A stretch of DNA of 64,000 bases from Benincasa hispida (GCF_009727055.1 NC_052357.1:14049376-14113375), one strand, 5' to 3'. Numbered from the stretch's first letter, positions 49,001 to 61,466 are shown. Notes: a model not told the origin generated them from the sequence alone. Numbers and translations are program-made.

Positions 49001-50030
49001 TGCATAATCCCGAGTTAAGTTTTTTGTATTTCTCACTAGCTAAAAGCCAAATGCAAATCTGCGGTTAGTAACTACCGACCAAAAGAAGGAAAGAAAACCT
49101 CATCCATCCAGAGCATGTCCAAGTATTCAAAATGACTATAAAAGTTATTAAAGATCTGCCCCCTATAAATTCCAAATAGTACTCGTGGTAATCTAAAATG
49201 CACGATCTGCTACATCTTTTTCTAGGGAAAAGGGGTAAATGACTTACCATACGTACTGGCTAATCAGCAAAAATCAAGCTAAATTCAGCATCACAACAAT
49301 AGAAAAACAAATCCCCATACACAAATTCTACTCAACAATATTTTACAACAAAAACATACTCAACTAACCAACAATACAAAGCCAAATCTCCAACATCATA
49401 AATAAAACAATCAAAACTAAAACCCTCACCACTAAATTCCCAGACTCAAACCGCCTGGCATAGTCCTCAGCAGCAATCATAGCAGCAGCAGCCTTACGTT
49501 GAAGAGCAATACGCTTTGTCTGAGCCGACATAGCCGCCGCCATCTCATCGACCCCATCAGCTCCACCCAACGCCTCACCAACAACCCCAACAGGCTGCAC
49601 TGGTGGAGGCGGCGGCGCAACCTTCGGAACCCACACCTGAACTGTCGTTCCCTTTCCATCTCTAACCCTAATTCCCCAAGGATCCTTGAGAAACTCCTCC
49701 ACCTTAAGCACCCCATCAAGAAACTCATTCTTAGCTCTCCCATTCTGCAAACCTGGAGCAAATCCTAGCGAACAGAAGCAAATCCTTCGACTAAACAACA
49801 AAAAACAAAGAACCCCGTGTGAAGTTTCAAAGCGGAAAGACCCCAAAACGAGATGGGTAGTTGAGAGAAAAGAAAGAGAAACGGCAACGAAAGAGAGAAC
49901 ACCCAAAAGAAAGCGAAAGTAAAAGAGAAGTAAAATGGGATTAGAAGAATGAGAAGAAAAATAAAAAAGAGAGAGCAAAAGAGGGGAAGTGTGTATACCA
50001 TGTAATTGGACAAGCTACGTGAAATGCCAT
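43026..50030 (-). CDS. PHD-finger nuclear protein, twelve exons
   Basis: Exons in transcription order: 50030-49999, 49790-49430, 48745-48568, 48494-48445, 47843-47751, 47667-47579, 46653-46575, 46447-46365, 45402-45324, 45225-44484, 44343-43710, 43167-43026. All introns are GT-AG and the phases agree; 853 residues. The start MAFHVACPIT is the only ATG giving a good frame into exon 2. Cys/His clusters: a RING/PHD-like finger at about 150-205 ('CRICFF', 'CKTCGKKYHRSC', 'CPSC'), a PHD at about 205-250 ('CKRCDGAYHCYC', 'LCPKH') and a third at about 275-345 ('CCDICQRWVHCHC', 'CTACRGECY'). The C-terminal half is Lys/Ser-rich and disordered, with basic runs, then 'NWILKKLGKDAIGKRVEV' and a short Tudor-like end. 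PHD fingers usually read histone H3 tails; no enzymatic domain is visible. The homologues I recall are At3g08020 and At3g52100. Intron 10 (44483-44344), if retained, adds a stop after 'GMVSRKT'. Confidence 0.92.
46039..46316. mobile_element. hAT-type MITE (278 bp) in an intron of the PHD gene
   Basis: Terminal inverted repeats CAGTGTTTTTAAATGCCC (left) and, reverse-complemented, CAGTGTTTTAAAAAGCCC (right). Flanks gtagcaaa (46031-46038) and gtggcaaa (46317-46324) are an 8-bp target-site duplication with one mismatch; 8-bp duplications and CAGTG/CACTG ends are typical of hAT. The interior is GC-rich, with palindromic 'gcgcc' and 'ggcgcgcgcc' blocks, and non-coding. It sits about 48 bp from the 5' splice site of the exon ending at 46365. 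Confidence 0.88.
48746..48860. repeat. Partial exon duplication and short tandem repeat in PHD intron 2
   Basis: The string 'aaacatattctgcacattac' and its continuation to 'attgcccctgc', part of exon 3 (about 48676-48717), recurs at about 48809-48851, just upstream of the exon on the gene's strand. In between, 'ttcaagggggaaaacccact' occurs twice (from about 48749 and 48788). The copied piece lacks the downstream splice site and the rest of the finger, so it is unlikely to be a working exon. Confidence 0.85.
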
Positions 50031-53000
50031 ATTTGCGAGAGATTTAGAGATTTTGAATTTTTGATTGTGCGTTAGGGATCTCTTTCTTCTCTCTCTCTCC
50101 CTCTAAAATTTTAATCTCATCCAAAATTATATAAAATATATATAAATCGAAAAAAAAATTTGAAATTTTTATAAATATTAGGACCGATGAGGAGAGAGTT
50201 TTGAGAATCGAAGACGAAGGGCGGGGCGGGGCAGAGATTTTGAGCGAAGTAAAATTTTTTTCGCTCTGTTTGAAACAAAGACCGTATTTTTATTTTGTCT
50301 AAATGCCGTCAATTTATTCTTGGTTTGACGAAAATACCCCTCGCTTCAAGTCAAATTTTCAGAAGTCACCCTACTTGCCTTACCTCTTCACCTTCTCACA
50401 ATCTCACTCATACATGGCAACATCAATCTTTAGCTTTTCACCAATAGTTTGAACAAAATTTCAATCAAATATATTTTTTAATGTTTTTATAACATTTAGT
50501 CGTTAAAAAAATTATAAAATTTTAGATATCTCATATAAATGACCATTGACTTTATAGAATATAAATTGAAGATCTGTATTTTTATATGAAATTAGATCAA
50601 ATGCAACATAATAACTTTACAATAATTTGATATTAGTAGTATTGTTTTAAAAAAAATTAATGAATTTATTTTTTCTTTTTCAAATTTTAATGTAAAATAG
50701 GTAGAGTATTCCATCATATATTTGTTTTTAAATATTGTTTTATCATAAAACCTACGTTTGAGAGTTTGAATTTTAATTTATTTATGTGAAATATATTTCC
50801 TATGTATAATATGGGCTGTTTTAGATTTTTTTTTTTTCTTTTTAGTTTATTATCTAGATTAGGAATGATAAAATAAAGAGATTGGATTTTTATGTATTAA
50901 GTGTTGTGTTTTTAAATTTCTAGTAGGCTATAGTAATTTTGATGGCTACCTTTTGATTTTCTTTTGCATTTTGGGAAACAAAATATGATACCAAATAATG
51001 TGTGTTAATAAGTAGGTAGGTGTTGATGTAAATTCATCTATTTAATCCTCGATATTGTGAATATTGTATTTAATGTTTATCAATTTTTTTATTTGAAGCA
51101 ATTATCAATATTTATTATTCCCAAAATGGAAGGATCGGATAGTGATATATGTATGAGACCTAGTAATTTTGGGCGAGAAATATACCAAAACACTTGTTAT
51201 GGACAGCATTTTTCTAAGTAAAACAATATTCACAAAAATATCTGTAGTTTAGCTATTGAAATAGTATGTAATTCAAGTAATGTTGCCTTAAACGGCTTAT
51301 TATTGACATAATTGTTATAAAATCTAAATACTCAATGACCCGATTTAAGTAAGATAAAATTAACACTGAAGAAAAAAACTGGCAGTTAATAAGTTAGTTA
51401 TAGTGCATGTTGTTATAATGAAGTTAAATTTATGTCTAAATGAGTCGTAAACAAACTATATGAGATTAGTAGATCCTTGAGAGTTAAGATAGGTCACAAA
51501 TTGATGAAACTGAGAATCACCTAGTTTTCATTGTTATTTGTGCTTATACGCAGTATTGTTCAATGCAACTTAACACTGAGTATAGGTACATTTACATTTC
51601 ACGGGCCAACTAAGTAAGATCATAGGTACATTACACACTAAAATCTGATTTAGTGCAACCTAACCATAAAATAAGACAACATATCTACTTATATTGTTTA
51701 GTACGACATCAATACTTATTAATTAATGAAAATAAACTACCTACATCTAAAATCTAATTCAAACACTGAAAAATATAAAAGACATGGCATCAAGTGTCAT
51801 GCAACCATTACACAATGTCAACCCCTACTAATTTGGACCTGACATGGAGACTCCCGATGACATCCCCTCACATTCAACTCCTTCCTATCCTATGTAACAC
51901 CATCGCCAACTATTCAAATCCTACCAAGTTTCATCTAATGTCTTAAAAATAAATGTTCATATTGTAAAAGAAATTGTAAAGAAACAAAAAGAATAGAATA
52001 CAAACATATGGGATATACATATATATCGTTTCTTTTTGTTTAAGAAAAGACAAATTAAAAAGAAAATTTTAAAAGCTAATATGAGTAGAGATATCCACAG
52101 AGCAGGATGGGGAAGACTTTCTCGTCCCTATCCTCGCCCTCCATTTCATTCCCAGTTCCCACCAAATTTTTTGCGAGAATCGGGACAAGGGTTTCCCGCA
52201 GGAAATTCGCGGGGATCGGATTTCTTGCGAGAATTTTTTTCCTTTTTTTTTTTAATATATTCATTTTTAACAATTTTGTTTATTCTCAATCAAATAAAAT
52301 TATATATATTAAATGATTTATTTCCAATAGATTTTTCATTCAAAGAAAATAGTATAAAAATTCATTATAAAAATAATACTATTATATGTAAAAATATAAT
52401 TTAATCCTATAATTTATAAAAGTTAAAATTTAAATATTACAATATCATAGTCTAACTTTCCATTTAAATATTACAACATTTATGGCTTAAGATCGAAAGT
52501 CTTAAATGTTAAAACAATTTAGAAATGTATTGAAATACGAAAATGTTTAAATGAAAATTAGAAAATAACTAACATTTTATGACACAAATTTTGTAAAAAG
52601 TATATCGATAAAATAATAATAATAATAAGTAATTGTTATTACATAAATATAATTATATAATACATACATTGGGGCGGCATAGGAAATCGGGACGTAGATG
52701 CGGATGGGGAATATAATCCCCGTCTTCGTCTCCGTTTAGCCAACAAGAAAAAAATTATCCTCAATCCCTCTCTCATTTTCCATCTAACCGGAGATTCTCC
52801 TTCCCATTCGATACAATTCAACATGAGTAAGATACAATTCAATAATTAGCATATATTATCGATCAAATCCTACCTCGTATACCATTGAACTAAATAAACG
52901 AAAAAGAAAAACCATATATAAATTAAAGAATTTTTAAATAACAAGTTTAATTAGATCCTTAAAATTTTAATCGTATGTTGGTAGGTTTTTAACAAATTCA

Positions 53001-53110
53001 AAATCAATAAAGTGGCTAAATTTATAATTTTGAAATTTTTGGACGAAAACACAAGTCCAAAATTGGACTAAATCGGTAATTTAATTATTTAAAAAAAAAA
53101 AAACTCGATG
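50031..53110. other. Intergenic region between divergent PHD and RPB11 genes
   Basis: The first ~70 bp on the PHD side is the probable 5' UTR, with CT/GA-rich runs (50080-50105). 50300-52030 is AT-rich with no gene recognised. Two related GC-richer stretches, 52081-52240 ('gaagactttctcgtccctat', 'cgcggggatcgg') and 52668-52740 ('gatggggaatataatccccg'), look like the ends of one degenerate interspersed repeat of about 650 bp; open frames there are not genes. 52920-53100 resembles the MITE in TAB2 intron 4. Confidence 0.5.
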
Positions 53111-53160
53111 ACACGTGGCTGGGCCGCCAAAAAGGGCCAAGTGTTGCTCGTATATAAATA
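53111..53160 (+). promoter_or_regulatory. RPB11 promoter elements
   Basis: A G-box CACGTG lies at 53112-53117, a site-II-like TGGGCC at 53120-53125, and a TATA box within tatataaata at 53151-53160. This places transcription start at about 53180-53190 and leaves a 5' UTR of about 55 bp rich in gaagaag before the ATG at 53242. Site II motifs are common in housekeeping and growth genes. Confidence 0.6.
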
Positions 53161-53241
53161 ACCACGTCGCCATCTTCATAAAGCTATTTTCAGAGAGAGT
53201 TCAGTTTCAGAGGAAAAGTAGAAGAAGAAGAAGAAAATACG

Positions 53242-55203
53242 ATGAATGTCCCTGATCGCTACGAGCGCTTCGTCGTCCCCGAGGGCGCCAAGAAGTTGAT
53301 TTTTGAAACCCTAGCTTTTTCGTTATCTCTTTCATTTTCACGACGGATATTTTGCTTTCTTTCCATATACACTGCCACCGTCTCTGTTGTGATTTTCTTT
53401 TCTGGACGGTCGTCGATTTTGTTGAACATTGTAGGGTTTCATACGAGAGAGACACGAAGATCATGAATGCGGCGACCTTTATATTAGAGAGAGAGGATCA
53501 TACTATCGGACATATCCTCCGGATGTAAGGGTTTTCTGTTAATCGGAGATAGTTTCTGGCAATTTTAATTCATTTCTTCGTTCTTGTTTATTAACATATA
53601 TGGCCTGAATAATCAGGCAACTTCACAGAGACGATAATGTGTTGTTTGCTGGCTACCAGCTTCCTCATCCTCTCAAGTACAGAATACTTGTTCGGGTTAG
53701 TACTTCGATTATCTTTTCATCGTATAATCTTTGCTCTATTGCATGAATGGTTAAACGAATAGCATTATTAGCATCTTTCCAAAGCAATGTTGGTTTTTGG
53801 TAATGGAAGATTATAATCTTGAGGAGAATGACTGATCGAATTTTATTACGTAATTAGCGTTGATTTTTTCTTAATTCTTATGGTTAGTTATCGGTTATTT
53901 GAGAATGACTGATCGAATGAGAATTTCCTCGACTGGCAGGGCAAAGCAGAAACTTTTCACAGGAAATTTCGAATTATACATTTTAAGTACTTTTTATGAT
54001 GAAATATTTACAATCTCAACCTTTGTTTGTATAACTTTTTTAGTCATTAGATGAATTAGGTAATTGTCTCTCCTCTATTCTTCATTCGGCTCTTCAACTG
54101 GAGTTCATAAAATCAATTTTCCTTCGAGGAAGTGAAACGTTAGTTGAATGCTTAAGCTCCTTATCCAATTCTAGTAACATTTTCGTTTACCCCCCAGAAA
54201 GATTTTGAATTCCTGAGGAGAAAACCACGATTAGAAATTTCTTGAAGATAGCAAAGATTCGGCAGATATTGATTGGTTTTAAGTAATACGATTCTAAATA
54301 GCTTTACTGTGCTCTGTTATTGATTAAATTACAGTTGGCCATTAAGTTCTGATGGTGTTCTTTTATCATTACTTTTTTATTATTTCGATGTAATTTTTCT
54401 GCAGATACAAACGGCTAGCCAGTCTTCACCGATGCAGGCATATAATCAGGCTATCAATGATTTGGACAAGGAGCTTGACGTTTTGAAATATGAGCTTGAG
54501 GTAATGCTTTCCCTCCCCCTTGACTATTTCTTTCTGCAATTTGGGTGGTATGAGTATGATTTGTTCTTATTCATAATGGGGGAATCCAGTCCTCTGATTA
54601 TTTTAGGTTTATGCCTATTTTCTTTTGTTTTTGTTCTTGTATTTGTAAATGATTGATTTATTTTTATTTGTTTTGGTACATTAAGTGGGATATCTGAATT
54701 TGAATATCCAAGGAAGGGAATCATATGGGTATGCAATCCTTGATCTTCACATGAATATTTGTGTGGTCTTGTTAAACGTTCATATTACATTTAATATACT
54801 GTATAGAACTTGGATCACTTATTTTAAATTCAACTCCGATGCGACATGGGACTAAAGTGAGCTCGACTTTTGTGGTATTGGCACATGCTCCATCCCTAGA
54901 GGTCGGAGGTTCAATCCCCATATCTTGCAATTATTGTACTAAAAAACATGGATGGGATACATGTAGTTTATAATACAAGTCCATTTCAAATTATTTGAAG
55001 CTTTTGTTAACTGCAGCATAATAATTTAATAGTTAAAGGAAAAAAGAACTTGTCTGCAAAGTTTAAGGGATAAAAAGTTACAAGTGTAAATATCTAAAAG
55101 GAAAAAAAAATAAAAAGAGAAGATAATAACATTATTATTGTTGTTTACATTCGTGAATTGCTTGATGCAGGGTGAGATTTCAAGGTTCTCGAGGAACTAT
55201 TAG
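53242..55203 (+). CDS. RPB11: RNA polymerase II subunit RPB11, five exons
   Basis: Exons: 53242-53294, 53435-53524, 53617-53695, 54405-54500, 55171-55203, all GT-AG; 116 residues, the usual plant length. The start [18 protein letters not shown] is typical. The RNA_pol_L dimerisation domain spans about residues 20-105: '[20 protein letters not shown]', '[20 protein letters not shown]', then the C-terminal helix '[18 protein letters not shown]'. RPB11 pairs with RPB3 to form the alpha-dimer-like platform on which RNA polymerase II assembles in the nucleus. The gene looks intact. The last exon is only 33 bp. Intron 4 contains a SINE remnant. The Arabidopsis counterpart I recall is NRPB11, At3g52090. 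Confidence 0.95.
54860..54955 (+). repeat. tRNA-derived SINE remnant in RPB11 intron 4
   Basis: A-box-like 'ttgtggtattggcacatgc' near 54870 and B-box-like 'gaggttcaatcccc' near 54905, followed by 'ttgcaattattgtactaaaa' and a short A run. This is the shape of a plant SINE (tRNA-like head, unrelated body, A-rich tail). Target-site duplications were not identified. The PHD-gene side of the island shows no copy. Confidence 0.6.
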
Positions 55204-56403
55204 TTTGCTTTCCAAGAAAACCAAGGGAAAGTTCGAAATGATCAATAATCTCGAGTTGGAAATGGAATGCCAATAATAAAATTTACGGCCACTTTTTAGT
55301 TTGGCTCCCGTTGGTTTTGGTGGGAGTTGATTGTATTCTTTTTTTCTTTTAAATGTTCAAATTTTCATTTAAAATAGAGAGAGAAAAAGGCATTTTAGGT
55401 AGTATTTGATTTGAAATAAAATTGAACTTCGTTTCAATTATACCTCTAATTTTCATTGATACTATTGTCGTTTCAAAAATTTTGAAAAATACCTTTATTG
55501 TTAGGGTGTGTTTGAAATACATTTTGAAATTCTTGACAACCATTTAAAATAATATTTGGAGTGTATTTTAAACTGTTTTGATAAAAAATGTTTAAATTAA
55601 AATGAGTTTTTTGAAAAACGTTTTTTTTAAGTCAATCTAAACGGGTCCTTAGTAGGACATAAACGTTTTTCTTCCAATCTCTGCAAATTCTTCCAACATG
55701 AAAATTAAATTAGAGGAATCTTCACCACCAAGAGACAACACAGAATGGAAGAGAAACGAAGCCCAAAAAAGCACTGCAAATTGATGATATAGAAGCTATC
55801 TTCACCACCATGATTGCACCTAATGGAAGAGAGCACAAGATAAGGGGCTTTCATTCAACGCCATGCAAATAGCTCAAGTTGTTGATAATGCATGAAAGAC
55901 AGAAGAAACGGTAGAGAAAGGCAACCGCCATTTGCTAATTGCCATAGATGCCAAGGAAATTTTCTAGTACTGCGGGTACTATGTTCCCTTCGCTTGAGCT
56001 CTCAACTTCTACGGACTATCAATTCAATGTGTCTAACACTTTTTTTGAATTTATGTTCATAAATATTGGGTGATTTCAATCTTATTTTAAATATTGGTGG
56101 ATCCTACGTTAATTTTAATATCAGTGGTTTCAACCTTATTTTAAAAAGCATGTTGACATGTTGACATAATGGACCATTGATTGTAGTGTAGGAAAATTTT
56201 CCCTGCATTTCCCTGTTCCGAAAAGGAACAGCCATTCACGATCTTAGCTTAGATTTTTTCACAGCTAAATAAAGTATGACATAATTATAGAAACCTGGAA
56301 GAAAAATAAAATTACTCCCTGGCATAAAGAGGAGGTCAGTGTGCAAATGGCAGAGAGAATTTAAAGAAATGCAAATGGCAGAGAGAATTTAGAGAAATAT
56401 CAT
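55204..56403. other. Intergenic region after RPB11
   Basis: RPB11 3' UTR, then AT-rich sequence with no recognised gene. 55500-55645 ('gtgtgtttgaaatac...' to '...aaacgggtccttag') has the look of a worn MITE but I could not pair its ends. A 24-bp duplication, 'gcaaatggcagagagaattt', lies at about 56344 and 56372. Confidence 0.5.
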
Positions 56404-57109
56404 TGAGGGGTGTTTGATAAATGGATATAAATTGTTAGGTTGGGTGGGTATTTATTATCCATATTTGTTAAATCCATAAAGAAAAACTGTGGGTTATTAA
56501 AACCACATGTTTATATTTTCATTTCCTTCTCTCTTCCTTCATCTCCACCATTTGGATTTTTCCCCAAATTTGATTTTCACTTTCCAAAGTTTCTCCATAG
56601 TGGTTGTCATTGGTAACAATTTCTCAGTTACTTTCATCCAAGGCGGAATCTCCCAGGAATCTTCTGGTGTTTTTTTACACCATTTTTTTCTTCTCTCTTC
56701 TTCCGAGTCTGTTGTTCAGTTTCTTCCATCATCTTCTCTCTTCTCCCATGGTTTGAAGAGAATTAGAATTATTACCATTTTCGAAAAGAATATATGAAAA
56801 ATAATTTATTATGTTCTATAAATTGAGAAAAAAATTGAGATTGTCCAATTTATGTCATAAATGATTTGAGAAAATACGTGTATATTTGAAAATTAATCAA
56901 CAATAACAAATCATAAAACTAAAAAAATAAAAGAATGAAACAAAAAAAAATAGAACTAATATCGTTCACAAAAAATTGCATCAGATCTCAACTTAACTCT
57001 GCAAAGAAACATAACAATTTAACTCCTCAGATAATTTAACTATCCAGATAATAATTACCAACTCAACTCAACTCTCTACTTTTATCACGCACCAAACACA
57101 TCCCTTAAA
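56404..57109. repeat. Candidate MITE with long imperfect terminal inverted repeats
   Basis: The left end 'gaggggtgtttgataaatgg' (from 56404) and the reverse complement of the right end 'aagggatgtgtttggtgcgtg' (to about 57109) align, and similarity continues inward for about 70 bp ('ggttgggtgggtatttattatcc' against a 'gttgagttggtaattattatc' form). GGGTGTTTG-type ends are common in plant DNA-transposon MITEs. The open frame at 56507-56797 lies inside and is Phe/Ser-rich noise. 57110-57746 shows only AT-rich intergenic sequence and the CHX 3' UTR. Confidence 0.55.
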
Positions 57110-57746
57110 TTAAGATGTTTTGACATTTTAAGTCTTTAAAAATACTTTTTTTTGGTGCCTAAAAATATTTTTTTAAGCACTTAAAGTGTTCTTTGAAATA
57201 AACTCTACCAACGTTCAACTCAAATTCGAGTAAGTTTTATATAATTTTTTAGTCTACTAGACAGTAAGCTAAACAACAATAATCAAGAAAGAATTTTGGA
57301 AATTTGCTATGGGCTATTTTCCATTCTTCATAAAAGTTTATTAACTTCGATGAAGAGATTATTTGACTCAAAAGAATAAAACGTAAAAGGAACATATAAG
57401 ATTAGATACTAAAATGAGCATGGTTTAACTGGAATACAATTTGTACCATAAAGAGATTCAACTCTCCAACATATTGTAGAGAAAAAGATAAATAAATAAA
57501 TAACTTGCGGATGAGATGTTCAACAAATTGTTAGTAGTCGATTAAAATGAGAATTCGCTTTGGTTTTCAACTGGTTAGAAATCACTGTTTTACAGAATAA
57601 GTCAAATGGTCAGAACTGTATATACCGGTTAATTTCTACACTTTCTCTATCATTTCCAGCAACTAAAGTTCTACAAATCACTGTATTCCAATTCTACAAT
57701 TAGCTTCTAAATGCCTATCACAACTAATCTCATCGTTTCTTGACAT

Positions 57747-60700
57747 CTACATAATTGAAAAGTCATCATCAAGTCCATCTAGTTCTCCTTTTAGATTGTG
57801 CTGATGGATGATCAAAACCGAGGTTCTAACAGAGAATTCAGACCCGGAAAGAATATCCCCTATGGGACCCAGTTCTGGACATTGTTGCCAGTCATTCATC
57901 CCAAAAGTTAACACCGAGTTGACCTTCCCACCTCGACCTACAATTATGAGGGCGTATTGCCCTTCCAGTGATTTCAAAGTAGAATAAGTCTCCGAGGAAC
58001 TGGCCAGGTGTTTTTCGACATAAGCAACATGCCCACCAGCCACATGCCGTTCGTAAAAGTAGGCAAAGCATTCGTCGTCTTGTCTCATTTCCTCTTCCTG
58101 CTCGGCAACACTTATCCTGTAAGTCCCAGCTCTTCTTGCAGCATTTTCTGCATCAGCATCCACCAAGAATCTAATCACAGAAAGTTTAACTCCAGGATGC
58201 CTTGCTACTCGACCGGCGTAGGCTAATGCTTCTCGGTCATCTTTACCACCAATGAAGATGACTGCCACATTTTGAGATACATACGACCTTGAAACTTTCT
58301 CTACTGATCCAAGACCTCGATCCACTAGGATTCCCACGGAGCAGGGGGCATGCCTGAGAACCTATTTGAATGAAATTTGTCAGCCACTGATGCATTTAGA
58401 ATGAAGTACTGATGACAATGTCTGTATGGATTAATGGAATACCAAATTCTCAAAACTTTTAAGACAACAATAATCTTTACTTTCTCAGCACTACACATCC
58501 TATAATCAACCAATATCCTTGAGACTGTAGTTATATATGTTATACTATCTTCATACTACTGTACGTGAAATGAACCAGTTCTAAGTTTCTAGCTATTGCA
58601 GAATTGCCAGTCCTTTAAAATCATTACCTTGCGGTTCACATAGCGGAAAGCTGATTGGCCCTCACTCAACGACCCATCTCCACGCTGGCTCTTGTGGAAT
58701 GGCAATATGATAAGAGCTCCCATCAATTCCTCTGCCAAAATGCAAATGTCCTGAGCCATAGAATTGAATGTTGAGAGAGCCAACATTCTTCTAAGGGTAA
58801 TCCCTTCTCCATTTTCATCTACATAGCTCTGAACTGCAGAAGTAACTTGGTCTCTCATTTGTGTCACTCCTGTGTGGGTTACAGTCACAGTGTCCACTCC
58901 TTCACCCTGAACTAATGTGGATGCTATTTCATCTGTAAGTTCAATCATGTCTGTGACATATACAACAACCCCAGGGTTAGCTGTCCCCCGAGAAATCTCC
59001 ATGATGTTAATGGCTGCTGCACTGTTCTGAGGTCCATGTACACATAACAAGATCTTAAGCTCACTTGATGGATCAAGCAATTGGAGAGCCATTCGATGTG
59101 TAGGCGTGCGTTTCCTTGCCCTTTGAATTATATGCGCTACAACTTTTGGAGCATGCACGACTGTAAAGAATATTACAATTACCATCACCAAGCTCGTAGA
59201 TGTAGTTATCTTTCCAGCCTGCATTTGTTCATCATTTATAAGGTGATATAGTTCGATTTTAGTATAGTATTTATCAAGATAAAAGTGCATTAGCAGAAAG
59301 TGTACTTACTGTTTTTGCAGCAATAGCCAAGTATATATGAAAATGGCCCTTCATGGTTAACAGCAGTCCAAGTGCTACTGATTCGGGCCAATGAAACCCC
59401 AAAATTGCCCCAGCAATGACAGTACCAACAACTTTTCCTACGGTTGCAATAGCAAAAAGCAGAATTAACCTGACCCATGTCATTATTTGTCCAGGTTCAA
59501 AGTCACTCAACTTGGATTCAACCCCCATCCAAACGAAGAAGATGGGAAAGAAAATGGTAGTGAGCAGGTAGTTAATTTTTCCAATTGCCCATCTTGATAC
59601 TCTACCTTCTCGAGGTAAAAACGTTCCAGCTAAGAATGCACTGAGAATCGGATTGTAACCAAATGCAGTAGGGCAGCAGCAAAGGAAGGCCATGAAAGCA
59701 ACTGCAAGAACCAGGTGAGGACCTTTCATAGGTTTACCCTCGGGGTTTTCATTATTTACCCAGTTCATGAATACCGGTGAAACCTTCGCTGTCAGTACTG
59801 CTTGGATCAATAATAGAATACCTAATTGAAAACCTTTTATAAGGGAAATGCGTGTCTCTTGGCATTTGCAAAAGAGATAACCAATACAAATCATGAGAGT
59901 GGATATAAAATCAGAATGCATTCCGGCACCAATGACGAGCCGGCCTATATCTGACTTGCCTATTTTAAGACTGGTAATCAAACGGGTTAGCACAGGAGAA
60001 GCTGTGCTAGAGAGGACAGTTGAGAGGGAGATTATGAAACTGATCTCTTTTGACTTTGCAAAGCTAATAAATGGGATTATGGAACAGGCTAAGATGAGTG
60101 TCGAAATCATTCCAGCATAAGCTACCTTAGCATCACGTGTAGGTGCTTTGAAGAGTACATATGGATCCACCTCCAATCCTAGCACAAACATATAGCATAT
60201 CATACCAAAGTCGACGATATAACGCAGTGTCTTAATCGTTGATATATCAAGTTGCTTCCTTATGAAGTTTCCAATAACCAAACCTACCTGCGTGTTCAAA
60301 GAACATTGGAAATCATAAGCATTTAAATTAAGACCAAGAAAGCAAGCGGTTTGCAAACCATTTAATTGGGCGGGGGGGGGGGGGGGGGGGGGGACGCTCG
60401 GTATAAATACAGCTATGACTTGAGTTATTATGAGAGTGACTTGAAAAGAAGAAGTCACTCGTGAATACACTAATAACCATCCAGAAATAAAGTTGAGACT
60501 CTCAAGGACCCAAAACAGTGGAGCAATTTTGACCAAAAATAAATAATCATAATCATAAGGCAACATATATATAATGGTCCCTCATCTTTTTAGTTATTCT
60601 CAATTTGACCTTAAACTTTTGTTTTATTTGATTTGATTTAAAAAAATCTCAGTTAGGCCCTTTGTTAAAAATGATTGATCATTACACTATTGTTATTATC

Positions 60701-61466
60701 TTCGAAATTCGACTCACCCGTTAACAAAATCCAATTTCTCAACAGGGCAAGTCCATATGTTTGCCCAATGGCAAACTATGTTAATAAACCAATCATTTAA
60801 CGAGACACGAGTTTCTTTTTTAACAAATTTCAATATAAAAAAAATAAAAAAGAAAAAAATAGAGGGACCAAATTGATAATTTTCAGAAGAGATTTAACGA
60901 ACATCTGATACATTTAGCCTAGTAATAATGATAATAAGAACAGTAGCAATAGTAGTAATGGCAGATTTTCTACCCTTTTCACCATCCCATCTCACTGCTC
61001 TATTTCTACCAGGGAACTTGATCTTCTTCTTCTTCTTACTTTTTTTTTCCGTGAGTGTCCGGGCTAGCAGGAAATGTGAATTTTTGAAACACCCAAGATC
61101 TGGGAATTACATAATTCTACCTAAAACCAGACTCGTAATCTCAGATTCTCGGGAATCAGATTATTCTACCAAACGCAGACCCAAAATCTCAGGAATCAGA
61201 TTATTCTACTAAATACGAGACCCTAAATCTCAATAATGGATGTGAATTTAGCAGAGAATAGAAGAAGAGACACTTACGATCGTATCAGAGGTAATGCGAG
61301 GTTGAGAAAATGGCCTCAGAAGGTAATGAACGCCATTGCAAAGACCCACCATGAGAAAGAAGCCCAAAATAGACCTGGTCGCCTTCCCGAAAATTTCAGT
61401 CAGCCGAATTGTGCATGTAGCATTTGCTAACGATCGCGATGGCTCACGATCTCTAGTCCTCGCCAT
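57747..61466 (-). CDS. CHX28: Cation/H+ exchanger, CHX28-like, four exons
   Basis: Exons in transcription order: 61466-61278, 60287-59310, 59218-58628, 58361-57747; all GT-AG and phase 0; 790 residues, the usual CHX length. The short N-terminal exon is easy to miss: it opens MARTRDREPSRSLANATC and ends 'HYLLRPFSQPRITSDTI', which runs into 'VGLVIGNFIRKQ'. Residues about 30-410 are the Na+/H+ exchanger-type membrane domain with about 11-12 hydrophobic segments. The pore motif that is often Asn-Asp in CHX reads 'GRLVIGAGMHSDF', keeping the Asp (about 189) but with Ser before it. The cytosolic tail (about 440-790) has CHX signatures 'LIILPFHKSQRG', 'APCSVGILVDRG' and 'VIFIGGKDDREALAYAGRV'. CHX proteins move K+ or other monovalent cations against H+ at endomembranes or the plasma membrane; the substrate is not predictable here. 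The CHX28 assignment rests partly on position next to RPB11. Confidence 0.9.
60368..60393. repeat. Poly-G tract in CHX28-like intron 1
   Basis: GGGC followed by 22 G in a row (60372-60393), in a 989-bp intron, about 80 bp upstream of the 3' splice site on the gene's strand (poly-C in the pre-mRNA). The Pro-repeat frame here is translation of this tract. Length may be polymorphic or misread. Confidence 0.9.

Noticed and set aside
49364..49978. Single long frame of 204 codons starting in a Phe/Leu/Ser-rich stretch
   Set aside because: Only 49430-49790 is exon. The rest is intron sequence on either side, and the start codon lies in the separate exon at 49999-50030.
52036..52842. Genes on either strand upstream of RPB11
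   Set aside because: The frames cover GC-richer ends of a degenerate interspersed repeat and AT-rich filler, with no recognised domain.
56507..56797. 96-residue hydrophobic Phe/Ser-rich protein
   Set aside because: The pyrimidine-rich composition explains it, and it lies inside a candidate MITE with no splice or promoter support.
60294..60566. N-terminal extension of the CHX frame with a Pro run
   Set aside because: It is intron 1 read through a 22-G tract. The true first exon is 61278-61466, which joins in phase with good GT-AG sites.
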